DNA of 64,000 nt from assembly GCA_021738505.1 (NCBI GenBank), contig JAIPBW010000003.1, forward strand, positions 18,531-82,530, written 5' to 3'. This DNA comes from Bacteroidales bacterium (GTDB lineage Bacteria > Bacteroidota > Bacteroidia > Bacteroidales > PWNQ01). Position numbers and translations under genes: made by a program. Below are positions 30,182 to 40,157 of the stretch, in pieces; the first letter of the stretch is position 1; every line of letters begins with the position of its first letter. The notes below the pieces were generated by a model. That model did no database searches. It was given only the letters and a program-made list of their open reading frames with translations, and was not told the DNA's origin.

Positions 30182-30292
30182 AAACCTTTATTTTTAAAGG
30201 CTGCAAAGGTAAGGAATATTCATTATTAACCGGAAGAATTTTTACCGAAAAACAATCAATTACTGATTTTCCCAAGTGTCGAAAAATTTTTT

Positions 30293-30793
30293 TCATGTAG
30301 GCGCTTGTTTATCTTCTCCTGAATTTGCAACGAGGCGTCCACCACGAACGGTCGCTCCTATTGTTAAGGCTGCACTGATTACGACAATATTTTTTACAAT
30401 ATACTGCCCTTCCAAAGTCAGACCATAAGGGATTTGAGTGAAAACTTCTCCCGGAAAAATGAATATCGGGGTAATGGTTCCGGCCATTTGCAAAAACAAT
30501 AAAGCCAGGGTTTCCCGAAGATAAATCTTAAAGATCAAACCTATACCTATCAGGGATTCCCATATTGCTAACGTATAAATTATAAATTCTTCTTGTAACA
30601 ATCCAAAGGTTAAAGTATCTATCGTTCGAATAGCCAGACCCTGAGCAGGACTTAAGCCGGGAAAAAACTTCAGCAATCCAAACCATAAAAAGACAATTCC
30701 TACACTGATTCGCAGAAAAGGAATACTCCAACGAGCCATCCAGTTGGTAATTGGCTCATCATACCTGTTTATAATATCTTCTCTTTTAATCAT
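30293..30793 (-). CDS. DoxX/DUF417-like membrane protein
   Basis: PFLRISVGIVFLWFGLLKFFPGLSPAQ; 4 TM segments. Confidence 0.7.
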   Translation of the reverse strand: MIKREDIINRYDEPITNWMARWSIPFLRISVGIVFLWFGLLKFFPGLSPAQGLAIRTIDTLTFGLLQEEFIIYTLAIWESLIGIGLIFKIYLRETLALLFLQMAGTITPIFIFPGEVFTQIPYGLTLEGQYIVKNIVVISAALTIGATVRGGRLVANSGEDKQAPT

Positions 30794-30981
30794 AATACAT
30801 TTATTTATCTGTTAACTAATAAACAGATCGAATGGTATTTGGTTTAGGTTTTTGAGCGATTTGTTGACCATTTTTTTATGAGCGAATGTTTCCCGGACAT
30901 TTCCTTATACCTTTCACTGTCATTGCTATAAATAACATTCAAAGACTTTTCCATGAAGCACTAAAAAATAGAGGAGACCTA

Positions 30982-31620
30982 CTATCTTGTTTCGTCCAAA
31001 AAACTTGTCGGCCGCAATTGTCGTGGTGTAACCCACTTCCCTTGTATGTTTGACCGGGGAATGGGGTCTCCGTTTTTGTCAAGAAATTCACCCTCATCGT
31101 CTCTGAGGACAGACACACAATGTCCATTTCTGACACTGTCTATCGCGGCTTCTAATAAGATATAATCAGAAGTATCTTTCATCGCCCGACCAATATTTAA
31201 GCCTACATGATTGTTATGAATATCCATTATTGTGGCTATGGAATCATGAAAACAATCCGAATTTACCAGACTTGTTGAAAAATCCTTCATGTTTGCAATT
31301 TCGTGAGCACAGCCTAGCTTACAGGCCTTTTTGGCTGAAAAACGACTTGACAAAAGAGCCATCCAATATGTATGGCGAATAGCATCTGTTATGCCATCGC
31401 AGCGTATGGAATCCGTAAACGAAAGTTGCATCAAACTATCAGAAACCTCCCTTGCCTGCATACTAAGGTGAAAAGCTTCTTTCGCAATAAAAGGGTGTTT
31501 CAAAACCCAGATTCTTTCCTGATGTGAGACATTGAAAAAATGTCTTAAAAGACCCTGCGAATGAGCAAAGTTAATATCCAATAATACGCTTAAAATTGTA
31601 CAGAAAATAATTTTTTTCAT
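30982..31620 (-). CDS. Exported protein with DUF6973-like domain
   Basis: Signal peptide MKKIIFCTILSVLLDINFAHS; DAIRHTYWMALLSSRFSAKKACKLGCAHE...MDIHNNHVGLNIG; ATG at 31620 preferred. Confidence 0.65.
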   Translation of the reverse strand: MKKIIFCTILSVLLDINFAHSQGLLRHFFNVSHQERIWVLKHPFIAKEAFHLSMQAREVSDSLMQLSFTDSIRCDGITDAIRHTYWMALLSSRFSAKKACKLGCAHEIANMKDFSTSLVNSDCFHDSIATIMDIHNNHVGLNIGRAMKDTSDYILLEAAIDSVRNGHCVSVLRDDEGEFLDKNGDPIPRSNIQGKWVTPRQLRPTSFLDETR

Positions 31621-31752
31621 AAATCGAATAAAATATAATGTAAAAATAGTAATTTTGGTAAAATCATACAATGCGAATTTGCACAAACCACACAAAAACC
31701 TGAAAGAGCAAATTCACAAAAAATCCATTATAAAAAAATCATTTAGTTACTT

Positions 31753-32169
31753 ATGAAAATGCATATTACACGAAAAGAACGTTTTAATGCTGCCCACAGG
31801 TTATATCGCGAGGACTACTCCGATGAAAAAAACCTGGAAGTTTTTGGTAAATGCAGCAACCCCAATTGGCACGGACATAACTACGATCTTTATGTTACTG
31901 TGGCAGGCGAAGTAAATCCTGAAACAGGTTTTGTGATAAACCTCAAACAATTAAGCAAAATTATTCGTGAGTATGTGGTCAATAAGCTTGATCATAAAAA
32001 CATCAACTTAGAGGTTGATTTTATGCAGGGAAAATTAGCCTCAACCGAAAATATAGCCATTGCTATTTGGAATGAACTAGAAAAACCTGTTAACGAGCTG
32101 GATGCAAAACTTCACAGCATCAAAATTTATGAAACCGAAAATAATTTTGTAGAATATTTCGGAGAATAA
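31753..32169 (+). CDS. queD: 6-carboxy-tetrahydropterin synthase/6-pyruvoyl tetrahydropterin synthase-like
   Basis: [43 protein letters not shown]-like [10 protein letters not shown]. Confidence 0.93.
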   Translation: MKMHITRKERFNAAHRLYREDYSDEKNLEVFGKCSNPNWHGHNYDLYVTVAGEVNPETGFVINLKQLSKIIREYVVNKLDHKNINLEVDFMQGKLASTENIAIAIWNELEKPVNELDAKLHSIKIYETENNFVEYFGE

Positions 32170-32201
32170 TACTTTTGACCCATTCAAATAACAAAAGCTA
32201 T

Positions 32202-32864
32202 ATGAACAAAAATCAACATCCCGAGCACGATCATACGTATTATGACCCCGATGACTCGAACAATATTGGTGGTTACGAACGCATTGAACAGTATAACCCG
32301 GAACGCATAGAAAAATTAATGCCCCACTACAAAGACATTTTGGGGCTTATTGGAGAAGACCCGGAGCGTGAAGGGCTTTTGGATACACCCAAACGAGTTG
32401 CCAAAGCCATGCAATACCTGACACATGGTTATGACCTTGACCCTGAAAAGATATTAAAATCGGCAATGTTTCAGGAAGAATACAAACAAATGGTAGTTGT
32501 AAAAGATATAGAAATCTACTCGCTATGTGAGCATCACATGATTCCTTTTATTGGGAAAGCACACGTAGCCTATATTCCCAATGGATATATCGTAGGATTA
32601 AGCAAAATACCTCGTGTTGTTGATGCATATGCACGCCGGCTTCAGGTGCAGGAACGGTTAACAATGCAAATCAAAGAAGCAATACAAAACACACTTAAAC
32701 CTTTAGGAGTAGCAGTAGTTATAGAGGCACGACATCTGTGCATGGCCATGCGTGGCATCCAAAAACAAAACAGTGTAACGACGACTTCTGATTTCACCGG
32801 AGCTTTTACGATTGATAAAACCAGACAGGAATTCCTTCACCTTATTGATGCAGATTTATCGTAA
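32202..32864 (+). CDS. folE: GTP cyclohydrolase I
   Basis: [79 protein letters not shown] at 32202 preferred over TTG 32175. Confidence 0.97.
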   Translation: MNKNQHPEHDHTYYDPDDSNNIGGYERIEQYNPERIEKLMPHYKDILGLIGEDPEREGLLDTPKRVAKAMQYLTHGYDLDPEKILKSAMFQEEYKQMVVVKDIEIYSLCEHHMIPFIGKAHVAYIPNGYIVGLSKIPRVVDAYARRLQVQERLTMQIKEAIQNTLKPLGVAVVIEARHLCMAMRGIQKQNSVTTTSDFTGAFTIDKTRQEFLHLIDADLS

Positions 32865-32964
32865 CAGTCTTTTTGTCTAAATTTACAGCAGTTACATGAC
32901 ATGGCATTTTTTTTGATAACAAAACGTGTTGTTAAACGTTAACCAATGCATAAAAAGAGAAAAT

Positions 32965-33723
32965 ATGTTAGAACAAAGAAATAATAATACAGGGATTTTC
33001 GCCGGACAGCGCGGGGCTGCTTCGCAATCAGGCTCCATAACTTTAGATGCGGAAACAGCGCGCATTTTCATTTCTAAAGTTTTCTCCTGGATGGCTGTTG
33101 GCCTGGCAATAACTGCTTTTGTAGCCTGGGCGTTTGCATCCAGCGAGCAACTTATAGGATTATTGATTTCAGAATCCGGAATGAATGTAATGGGATATGT
33201 AGTTATGTTCGCTCCCTTCGCTCTTGTTTTACTGATGTCATTCCGCTTTGAAAAAATGTCGTCGGGAACAATTACTTTGCTCTTCGGTGGCTTTTCTATT
33301 CTTATGGGTATGAGTTTAAGTTTCATACTGCTTGTTTTCACAGCCTCTTCCGTATTTCAGACGTTTGCAGTTACAGCAGGCATGTTTGGAACGATGGCTA
33401 TAATCGGATATACAACCAAAACAGACCTTTCCAAATTCGGTGCATATTTATACATGGCACTAATCGGGCTTATCCTGGCAAGTGTGATTAACTGGTTTAT
33501 GCAAAGTTCCACAATGGAATATATCATTAGCTTTGCCGGTGTTTTGATTTTTACCGGACTTACTGCTTATGACACACAGAAGCTCAAACGGATCGGCAGC
33601 AATTCCGAAGCCTATGGACAGGAAAGAACCAACAAACTTGTGATCATGGGAGCTCTAACCCTTTATCTCGACTTTATTAACTTATTCCTGTTTCTTTTAA
33701 GATTCCTTGGTGACAGACGATAA
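32965..33723 (+). CDS. Bax inhibitor-1/YccA family membrane protein
   Basis: FISKVFSWMAVGLAITAFVAW; FTGLTAYDTQKLKRIG; LYLDFINLFLFLLRFLGDRR. Confidence 0.93.
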   Translation: MLEQRNNNTGIFAGQRGAASQSGSITLDAETARIFISKVFSWMAVGLAITAFVAWAFASSEQLIGLLISESGMNVMGYVVMFAPFALVLLMSFRFEKMSSGTITLLFGGFSILMGMSLSFILLVFTASSVFQTFAVTAGMFGTMAIIGYTTKTDLSKFGAYLYMALIGLILASVINWFMQSSTMEYIISFAGVLIFTGLTAYDTQKLKRIGSNSEAYGQERTNKLVIMGALTLYLDFINLFLFLLRFLGDRR

Positions 33724-33781
33724 TTTGAGATTATAGTAAACATAATTTTTCAAGAAGATATAAAAATAAAAATTAAACAAT

Positions 33782-34663
33782 ATGAACGCTTACGTATTTC
33801 CCGGGCAAGGCGCTCAATACGTTGGTATGGGCAAAGACCTGTATGACAACTTTGAAGAAGCCAAAACACTGTTTGAAAAAGCCAATGACATTCTTGGGTT
33901 TCGAATTACAGATCTGATGTTTGAAGGCACGGACGAAGATTTGCGTCAAACCAATGTAACTCAACCGGCTATTTTTTTACATTCGGTAATTCTGGCCAAA
34001 ATGATGAAAGATCAATTTAAGCCGGATATGGTCGCAGGCCACTCGCTGGGTGAATTTTCCGCACTGGTAGCTGCTAATGCCCTTTCGTTTGAAGACGGGC
34101 TCAAACTCGTACACAAACGGGCACTGGCCATGCAAAAAGCATGTGAGACAGAACCCTCAACCATGGCTGCCATCGTTGGTCTGGATGATGAAACAGTGGA
34201 AAACGTGCTTAAAGATATTGAGGAAGTCGTCGTTCCGGCCAATTATAATACAACCGGCCAATTGGTTATTTCCGGTTCTATGAAAGGGATTGATGCTGCT
34301 TGTGAAAAATTAAAAGAAGCCGGAGCCAAAAGAGCTTTGCCTCTTAACGTAGGAGGAGCTTTTCATTCCCCGCTTATGGAGCCGGCTCGTGAGGAATTGG
34401 CAAAAGCTATCGCTGACACCCAAATTAATAAGCCGGTTTGTCCCATCTACCAGAATGTAACAGCAAAAGCTGAAACAGAACCGGAAACAATAAAAGAAAA
34501 CCTTGTGCAACAGCTTACTTCACCTGTCAAATGGACGCAGATCATGCAAAATATGATTGCCGATGGCATGACTTCATACACAGAGGTTGGTCCTGGAAAA
34601 GTATTGCAAGGGTTGATAAAAAAGATTGATCGCAAAATGCCGGCACAAAGTGCTGAAATTTAA
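33782..34663 (+). CDS. fabD: ACP S-malonyltransferase
   Basis: AYVFPGQGAQYVGMGKDLY; VAGHSLGEFSALVAANAL; LNVGGAFHSPLMEPA. Confidence 0.97.
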   Translation: MNAYVFPGQGAQYVGMGKDLYDNFEEAKTLFEKANDILGFRITDLMFEGTDEDLRQTNVTQPAIFLHSVILAKMMKDQFKPDMVAGHSLGEFSALVAANALSFEDGLKLVHKRALAMQKACETEPSTMAAIVGLDDETVENVLKDIEEVVVPANYNTTGQLVISGSMKGIDAACEKLKEAGAKRALPLNVGGAFHSPLMEPAREELAKAIADTQINKPVCPIYQNVTAKAETEPETIKENLVQQLTSPVKWTQIMQNMIADGMTSYTEVGPGKVLQGLIKKIDRKMPAQSAEI

Positions 34664-34684
34664 TATACTAATATTTACAACTGA

Positions 34685-34719
34685 GAAGCCGCCCAAAATG
34701 GTGCGGCTTTTTCTTTTTG
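34685..34719 (+). terminator. Rho-independent terminator after fabD
   Basis: AAGCCGCcc...GCGGCTTTTTCTTTTT. Confidence 0.75.
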
Positions 34720-34875
34720 CAGCATGGCATACAACATCAGAAATTTACATTAAATTTGACATCTGCTAAACAAAAAGGTGGTTAAACCAACACGATTGCA
34801 AAAAACGAACAAAAAAAAACCACAGCTAAGATGCTATGCCTAAAGCTTATAACTTTAATAAAATAAATTAATCCT

Positions 34876-35493
34876 ATGAACTGGATGGAATGGATCGGTT
34901 ATGCCGCATCAGCATTTATATTGTTGTCAATGCTGATGACCTCAATCGTAAAGCTTCGATTTATAAATCTCATCGGATCTCTGCTATTCGTTGTTTATGG
35001 CTTTTTGATTGAAGCGTATCCTGTGGCCTTTATGAATTTTTTCATCGCCATTGTCAATATTTATTATATCATCCAGATTCGTGCTGTAAATAAAGATGAT
35101 TTCTCTATTCTGGAAATCAGAACGGACAGCGAATATGTCAAAGAATTCCTGAATTTTTATGAAGAAGATATAAAAAATTTCATCCCTCACTTTTCCTTTG
35201 AAAAAGCTACTGTTGATGAATGCTGGCTTCTACTCAAAGACATGAAAGTTGCCGGAATTTTTATGGGCCGCAAAACTGATCAAAACACCCTCTTTATCGA
35301 TCTTGATTATATTTTGAAACAATACCGTGATTTCCGGATCGGAACATTTCTTTATAAATACAACCAGGATTTCTTTTTAAACAAAGGGATACACCACCTT
35401 AAAGCACTACCTGCCAGCAACCAGCATAATCATTATCTTAAAAAAATGGGATTTCAATATCAAAATGGATATTATGAACGTTCTATTAAATAA
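34876..35493 (+). CDS. YgjV-like membrane domain fused to GNAT-like domain
   Basis: N-terminal 3 TM (WIGYAASAFILLSMLM...LRFINLIGSLLFVVYGFLI); C-terminal FRIGTFLYKYNQDFFLNKGIHHLKALPASNQHNHYLKKMGFQ. Confidence 0.65.
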   Translation: MNWMEWIGYAASAFILLSMLMTSIVKLRFINLIGSLLFVVYGFLIEAYPVAFMNFFIAIVNIYYIIQIRAVNKDDFSILEIRTDSEYVKEFLNFYEEDIKNFIPHFSFEKATVDECWLLLKDMKVAGIFMGRKTDQNTLFIDLDYILKQYRDFRIGTFLYKYNQDFFLNKGIHHLKALPASNQHNHYLKKMGFQYQNGYYERSIK

Positions 35494-35503
35494 AACAAAC
35501 AAC

Positions 35504-36967
35504 ATGTATAAACTTAGCTGCTTCATTGTTATTCTATTCTTTTTATTCTCTTGTAATAATGAAAAAGGAGTTGTTCATATTGAAGGCAATCATCCTTCGG
35601 TAAAAAACAAGAAGGTTTATCTTATAAAAACAAAGGATGCGCAGGGATATCAACATTTTCATAAAGCAGTAGACTCTGCTTTTGCAGATAAAAAAGGGCA
35701 TTATATTCTTAATACTGATATTCAGAAAAGCGATTTTTATCAACTTCGAAACAATGTGGGTCACAAGCTTTGGGGAAATGACTTGTTTCTTCAAGCCGGC
35801 GACAGCATTAAATTATCAGAAACAAAACTAACTGCAAATTCTTCAGAAGCCAGTGAGGTCAACAAATTCCCGCGAAAATTAAGTGAAAAGTTTCCACATA
35901 AATCTCATGAATGGATTACTATGCCACCTGATGAGTTTATGAATACGGTTTCAGATCATTATTCTAAAATAATGTCTTTTACGAAAGATTACTTTGCTCC
36001 GCTTGAAGTACCTCCAAAAGTGCTAAATCGCTACACAAAAGAAGTGAAGCTTAGAAAACTCAACATGAAATTAAACTATCTGCAACATCATAACTTATAC
36101 GCTTATGGCGAATGGTATCCAATGCCGATAGACTCCCTGAGTTTTGACCAACCAATAAAAAAAGTATTACAAGACACTTCGTGGTATTACTTAGAAAACT
36201 ACCAACGGTTAATCCGAAAATATACAACAGCGCAGTATCATACACATTTTTTTAACCCGCTGGATGCGAATGCCGACAGACGAGGACTAATGACCCGTAA
36301 GGCAATCATAGATACTATGTTTGCAGGAATTCAAAAAGATATAGCACTGGCAACTTTAACCAATGACTTTTGGCGTTATTTGCCAGCCATGCAGGATAAA
36401 TTTTTTAAAGATATTGAAAATATATTAGGCTATTTCAAAGAGACTAAACACTCAGATCAATTTTTTAATTATTACAAGAAAGTCTATCAGGATTACAAAC
36501 GCCTTGAACCCGGAAACCCTGCCCCCAATTTTACACTAAGAGACACAAGTGGCCAGAAAATATCCTTAAATCAATTTTATGGAGACTACATTTACATCAC
36601 ATTCTGGAATACAATGAACAGTGTTTTCACTTCCAACCTGGATGCTTATCGTTCTCTTGCAAAAGACTTTGACTATTATGACAATTTATCTATGGTCTTT
36701 ATAGCTCTTCAGCCTCGTGAAAAAGCAGCGCAAAAAGCATGGGGCTATTTTTTAAGAAATTATCCCTTTGGAGAAAATCATTTAATTGCTCCGGGACAAA
36801 TGGATAACAACGAAATACAACCGTATCTGATTGAAGCAATTCCGACTCATGTATTAATTGATCCCGAAGGAAAAATAATAACAGCAAGAGCCCCCGGACC
36901 AGATAAAATTATGCAAACAATAGAAAAGATTATGGCCAATCAAATACAAATCAGCTCCTCTGGTTAG
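35504..36967 (+). CDS. TlpA/thioredoxin-like lipoprotein lacking CXXC
   Basis: Lipobox LFSCNN; PAPNFTLRDTSGQKISLNQFYGDYIYITFWNTMNSVF; AIPTHVLIDPEGKII; ATG at 35504 preferred. Confidence 0.8.
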   Translation: MYKLSCFIVILFFLFSCNNEKGVVHIEGNHPSVKNKKVYLIKTKDAQGYQHFHKAVDSAFADKKGHYILNTDIQKSDFYQLRNNVGHKLWGNDLFLQAGDSIKLSETKLTANSSEASEVNKFPRKLSEKFPHKSHEWITMPPDEFMNTVSDHYSKIMSFTKDYFAPLEVPPKVLNRYTKEVKLRKLNMKLNYLQHHNLYAYGEWYPMPIDSLSFDQPIKKVLQDTSWYYLENYQRLIRKYTTAQYHTHFFNPLDANADRRGLMTRKAIIDTMFAGIQKDIALATLTNDFWRYLPAMQDKFFKDIENILGYFKETKHSDQFFNYYKKVYQDYKRLEPGNPAPNFTLRDTSGQKISLNQFYGDYIYITFWNTMNSVFTSNLDAYRSLAKDFDYYDNLSMVFIALQPREKAAQKAWGYFLRNYPFGENHLIAPGQMDNNEIQPYLIEAIPTHVLIDPEGKIITARAPGPDKIMQTIEKIMANQIQISSSG

Positions 36968-36972
36968 AAGGG

Positions 36973-37722
36973 CTACAGTTGGTTATTAAGAAAAAGCTCA
37001 GACTTGTCAATCAATTTTTTGACCAGCGGCTGGTACTGGAATTGGTGTAAAGCAGAAAGATATTTTGAATTATGCAGGTCAGTACCAATGAAACTATACA
37101 TATCATTTTCCAGAAGCCATTCAGCGTTCTTTTTTACCTCATTTCCATAGTATCCGGCCAACGATAAAATATTCAATTGTAGATAAACAGAGCGGTCAAT
37201 TAATTCATGATAACGTTCTTTTCTCCCAGCCCAAAAAAGATATCGTTCGGCATGAGCCAAAATGACTTTGTAACCTGCTATTTGGATATCGAATATCACA
37301 TGGTTCAGATTTACCGGTTCCATGATATAGGACATCTCAATTAAAACATGGTCATCCCCCATAGTAAGCAGATTATTATCTTTAAGTTTTTCCTGAAATC
37401 CATCATCCAAAAGATATTCTGCAGCAGCGTCTACCTTAACGGGTAATCCGGTTTTTGCGGCAGCTTCTCTCACATAATCCAGCCCTTTACATATCGTATC
37501 TCTATTATTTTGATAGATATCATTCATGATATGGGGAGTAGTGATCAATTTAGAAAAACCCAAATCATGCAGGCCACGAATCATCTCCACAGATTCTTCT
37601 ATCGACTTCACTCCATCGTCAATACCAGGAATCAGATGGGAATGCATATCCGTGGAAAAAGCAGAAAAATCGAGAGGTTCAGCCATATTAGAAGAACCAA
37701 AAAAAGTTTTAAAAATACCCAT
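36973..37722 (-). CDS. CpsB/CapC-type PHP-domain tyrosine-protein phosphatase
   Basis: STDMHSHLIPGIDDGVKSIEESVEMI; TTPHIM; VILAHAERYLFW; FIGTDLHNSKY. Confidence 0.88.
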   Translation of the reverse strand: MGIFKTFFGSSNMAEPLDFSAFSTDMHSHLIPGIDDGVKSIEESVEMIRGLHDLGFSKLITTPHIMNDIYQNNRDTICKGLDYVREAAAKTGLPVKVDAAAEYLLDDGFQEKLKDNNLLTMGDDHVLIEMSYIMEPVNLNHVIFDIQIAGYKVILAHAERYLFWAGRKERYHELIDRSVYLQLNILSLAGYYGNEVKKNAEWLLENDMYSFIGTDLHNSKYLSALHQFQYQPLVKKLIDKSELFLNNQL

Positions 37723-37750
37723 TATATTATTTAGTGTCTGTCAATAAAGT

Positions 37751-37932
37751 AAGTGTTTAGTTCATAATGTTCAAGTTCAAAGTTTACCCCGTTTTTTTTA
37801 TCGGGGCCTGCCCCCGCATTTATCGGGGGATTGCGAAGTATTTAAAAACAAGGAGTCCCGATTGTAACATCGGGATGGCTGTTTTAAATACGAGCATAAC
37901 GCAGAAATTGGACATTATGGACAAACACTATT
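37751..37932. repeat. Nested palindromic (MITE/REPIN-like) intergenic element
   Basis: Outer arms ~AAGTGTTTaGTTCATAATGTTCAAGTTC / GAAATTGGACATTATGGACAAACACT; internal hairpins CCCCG..CGGGG, CCCCCG..CGGGGG, TCCCGAT..ATCGGGA nested in GTATTTAAAAAC..GTTTTAAATAC. Confidence 0.7.
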
Positions 37933-38987
37933 TAACGGTTATCATACTGATCTTTATAATAATTTTGATAGGCTCCGCTGGTTACATCCTTCAACCATTG
38001 TTCATTCTCCAGATACCAATCCACTGTGTTTCGCAAGCCTTGTTCAAAATCTACTGAAGGGGTCCAACCCAACTCCTGTTGGATTTTTGAACTATCAATA
38101 GCATACCGCATATCATGCCCGGCACGGTCTTTTACAAAAGTAATCAATTTCGAAGACGCTCCTTTTTCCCGCCCCAGCTTCTCATCCATAATATTGCATA
38201 GTAAGCGGATCAAATCGATATTTTTCCATTCGTTATTTCCACCGATGTTATAGGTTTCTCCTACTCTTCCCTTATGAAAAATCAAATCAATAGCAGCTGC
38301 ATGGTCATTAACCCACAACCAATCCCGGATATTTTCGCCTTTGCCATATACCGGAATCGTTTTATTATTCTTAATGTTGTTGATCGCCAGCGGGATAAGT
38401 TTTTCAGGAAATTGATATGCTCCGTAATTATTTGAGCAATTGGAAATCACCGTCGGAAGGTTAAATGTATGCTGATAAGCTCTCACCAGATGGTCAGAGC
38501 TAGCTTTTGATGCTGAGTATGGACTCCGTGGATCATAGGCTGTGTCTTCCGTAAAGAATCCTGTTTCACCCAATGAACCATAAACCTCATCTGTAGAAAT
38601 ATGATAAAACAATTTTTCAGCAAAATTATCGCTCCATATATGTCTAAAGGCATTTAACAAATTCACGGTACCGTTAATATTGGCATAAATAAATGCATTG
38701 GGATTACTTATGGAGCGGTCAACATGGGACTCGGCTGCAAGATGAATAACCCCGTCAAATTTATAATCTTCAAATAATTTCATTATAAACTCTTCGTCCA
38801 CAATATCTCCTTTAATGAACGTATAATTGGGTTTATCCTCAATATCCGTCAGGTTTTTAAGATTCCCTGCATAAGTTAACTTATCCAGATTATAAATATG
38901 ATACTGCGGGTATTTAGTAACCATCCTGCGGACTACGTGGGAACCAATGAATCCGGCTCCGCCCGTGATTAAGATTTTTTTTGTCAT
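37932..38987 (-). CDS. rfbB: dTDP-glucose 4,6-dehydratase
   Basis: KILITGGAGFIGSHVVRRMVTKYP; HLAAESHVDRSI; FYHISTDEVYGSLGETGFFTEDTAYDPRSPYSASKASSDHLVRAY. Confidence 0.97.
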   Translation of the reverse strand: MTKKILITGGAGFIGSHVVRRMVTKYPQYHIYNLDKLTYAGNLKNLTDIEDKPNYTFIKGDIVDEEFIMKLFEDYKFDGVIHLAAESHVDRSISNPNAFIYANINGTVNLLNAFRHIWSDNFAEKLFYHISTDEVYGSLGETGFFTEDTAYDPRSPYSASKASSDHLVRAYQHTFNLPTVISNCSNNYGAYQFPEKLIPLAINNIKNNKTIPVYGKGENIRDWLWVNDHAAAIDLIFHKGRVGETYNIGGNNEWKNIDLIRLLCNIMDEKLGREKGASSKLITFVKDRAGHDMRYAIDSSKIQQELGWTPSVDFEQGLRNTVDWYLENEQWLKDVTSGAYQNYYKDQYDNR

Positions 38988-38991
38988 AATA

Positions 38992-40023
38992 TTATTCTTC
39001 TGTATTTTTTTCTGCTAATGCTTTTTCCCAGTTCCAGGCTGTACGCATCATATCTTCGAGATCTTTCCGGGCTTTCCAGCCCAGCTCCCGATTGGCAAAG
39101 CTTGTATCAGCCCAGACCTGCTCCACATCTCCGGGTCTACGATCAACAATTTTATACTTCAAAGGTTGATCAGCTACTTTTTCAAATGCTTTCACAACTT
39201 CCAGCACGGAATATCCATTCCCGGTACCTAAATTAAATACTTCAGGATTAGCTTTATGCTGATTATTGATCATCCGGTCAACAGCTACAACATGTGCTTT
39301 TGCCAGATCCACTACATGGATATAATCTCTTATCGCTGTGCCATCCGGAGTATTATAATCATTTCCAAAAACACTCAGTTGTTCACGTTTACCAATAGCC
39401 GTCTGCGTGATAAATGGCACAAGATTATCGGGAACGCCCAGCGGGAGTTCTCCTATCAAAATACTTTCATGAGCGCCAATGGGATTAAAATAACGTAATA
39501 AAATACCTTTTACATTTTGGTTGGCTTTGGCTGTATCGGTAATAATTTCTTCAGAAATTTGTTTTGTGTTTCCGTAGGGCGAAGCTGCTGCCTGCACAGG
39601 TGCATCTTCAGCTACGGGTAACTTTTCCGGTTGTCCGTATACTGTACATGATGATGAAAACACAATATTTTCCACTTCATTTTTTTTCATCCCCTCCAAA
39701 ATATTCATCAAAGAAGTAAGATTATTATGGTAATATTTTAACGGTTGTTCGACGGATTGTCCCACCGCTTTGTAAGCTGCAAAATGAATAACACCGTCCA
39801 TATCCTGATGCCGGCTAAAAAAATCTAAGGTTTTTTGACGGTCGCACAGATCAAATTCTTCAAAATCCGGAAGGGTACCAGTAATTTTATGAATATTGTT
39901 AATGACTGATTGATAGGAATTGGATAAATTATCCACGATAATAACCTCATACCCCTTTTCCTGCAGTTCCACAACAGTGTGCGAACCTATATATCCGGCT
40001 CCGCCGGTAACGAGAATCTTCAT
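38992..40023 (-). CDS. galE: UDP-glucose 4-epimerase
   Basis: MKILVTGGAGYIGSHTVVELQEKGYEVIIVDNLSNS; VIHFAAYKAVGQSVEQPLKYY; SSSCTVYGQP; ATG at 40023 preferred over ORF-track start. Confidence 0.96.
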   Translation of the reverse strand: MKILVTGGAGYIGSHTVVELQEKGYEVIIVDNLSNSYQSVINNIHKITGTLPDFEEFDLCDRQKTLDFFSRHQDMDGVIHFAAYKAVGQSVEQPLKYYHNNLTSLMNILEGMKKNEVENIVFSSSCTVYGQPEKLPVAEDAPVQAAASPYGNTKQISEEIITDTAKANQNVKGILLRYFNPIGAHESILIGELPLGVPDNLVPFITQTAIGKREQLSVFGNDYNTPDGTAIRDYIHVVDLAKAHVVAVDRMINNQHKANPEVFNLGTGNGYSVLEVVKAFEKVADQPLKYKIVDRRPGDVEQVWADTSFANRELGWKARKDLEDMMRTAWNWEKALAEKNTEE

Positions 40024-40132
40024 TTTGCTGCATTTTATATTAAGAAAGGCCAAAGGTAGTAAGCTTTCCATTAAATCACAACCCCAAAAGGCAGAATTCA
40101 ATCCAAAAAGACTAAAGTTGTTTTCTTTTCGT

Positions 40133-40140
40133 TAATTTTG
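40133..40140 (+). promoter_or_regulatory. Bacteroidetes-type -7 element (TAATTTTG)
   Basis: 18 bp before the ATG at 40158. Confidence 0.4.
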
Positions 40141-40157
40141 CATCAAATCAAATAAAG

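Noticed and set aside
31621-31752. PreQ1 riboswitch upstream of queD
   Set aside because: No matching hairpin plus A-rich tail consensus found
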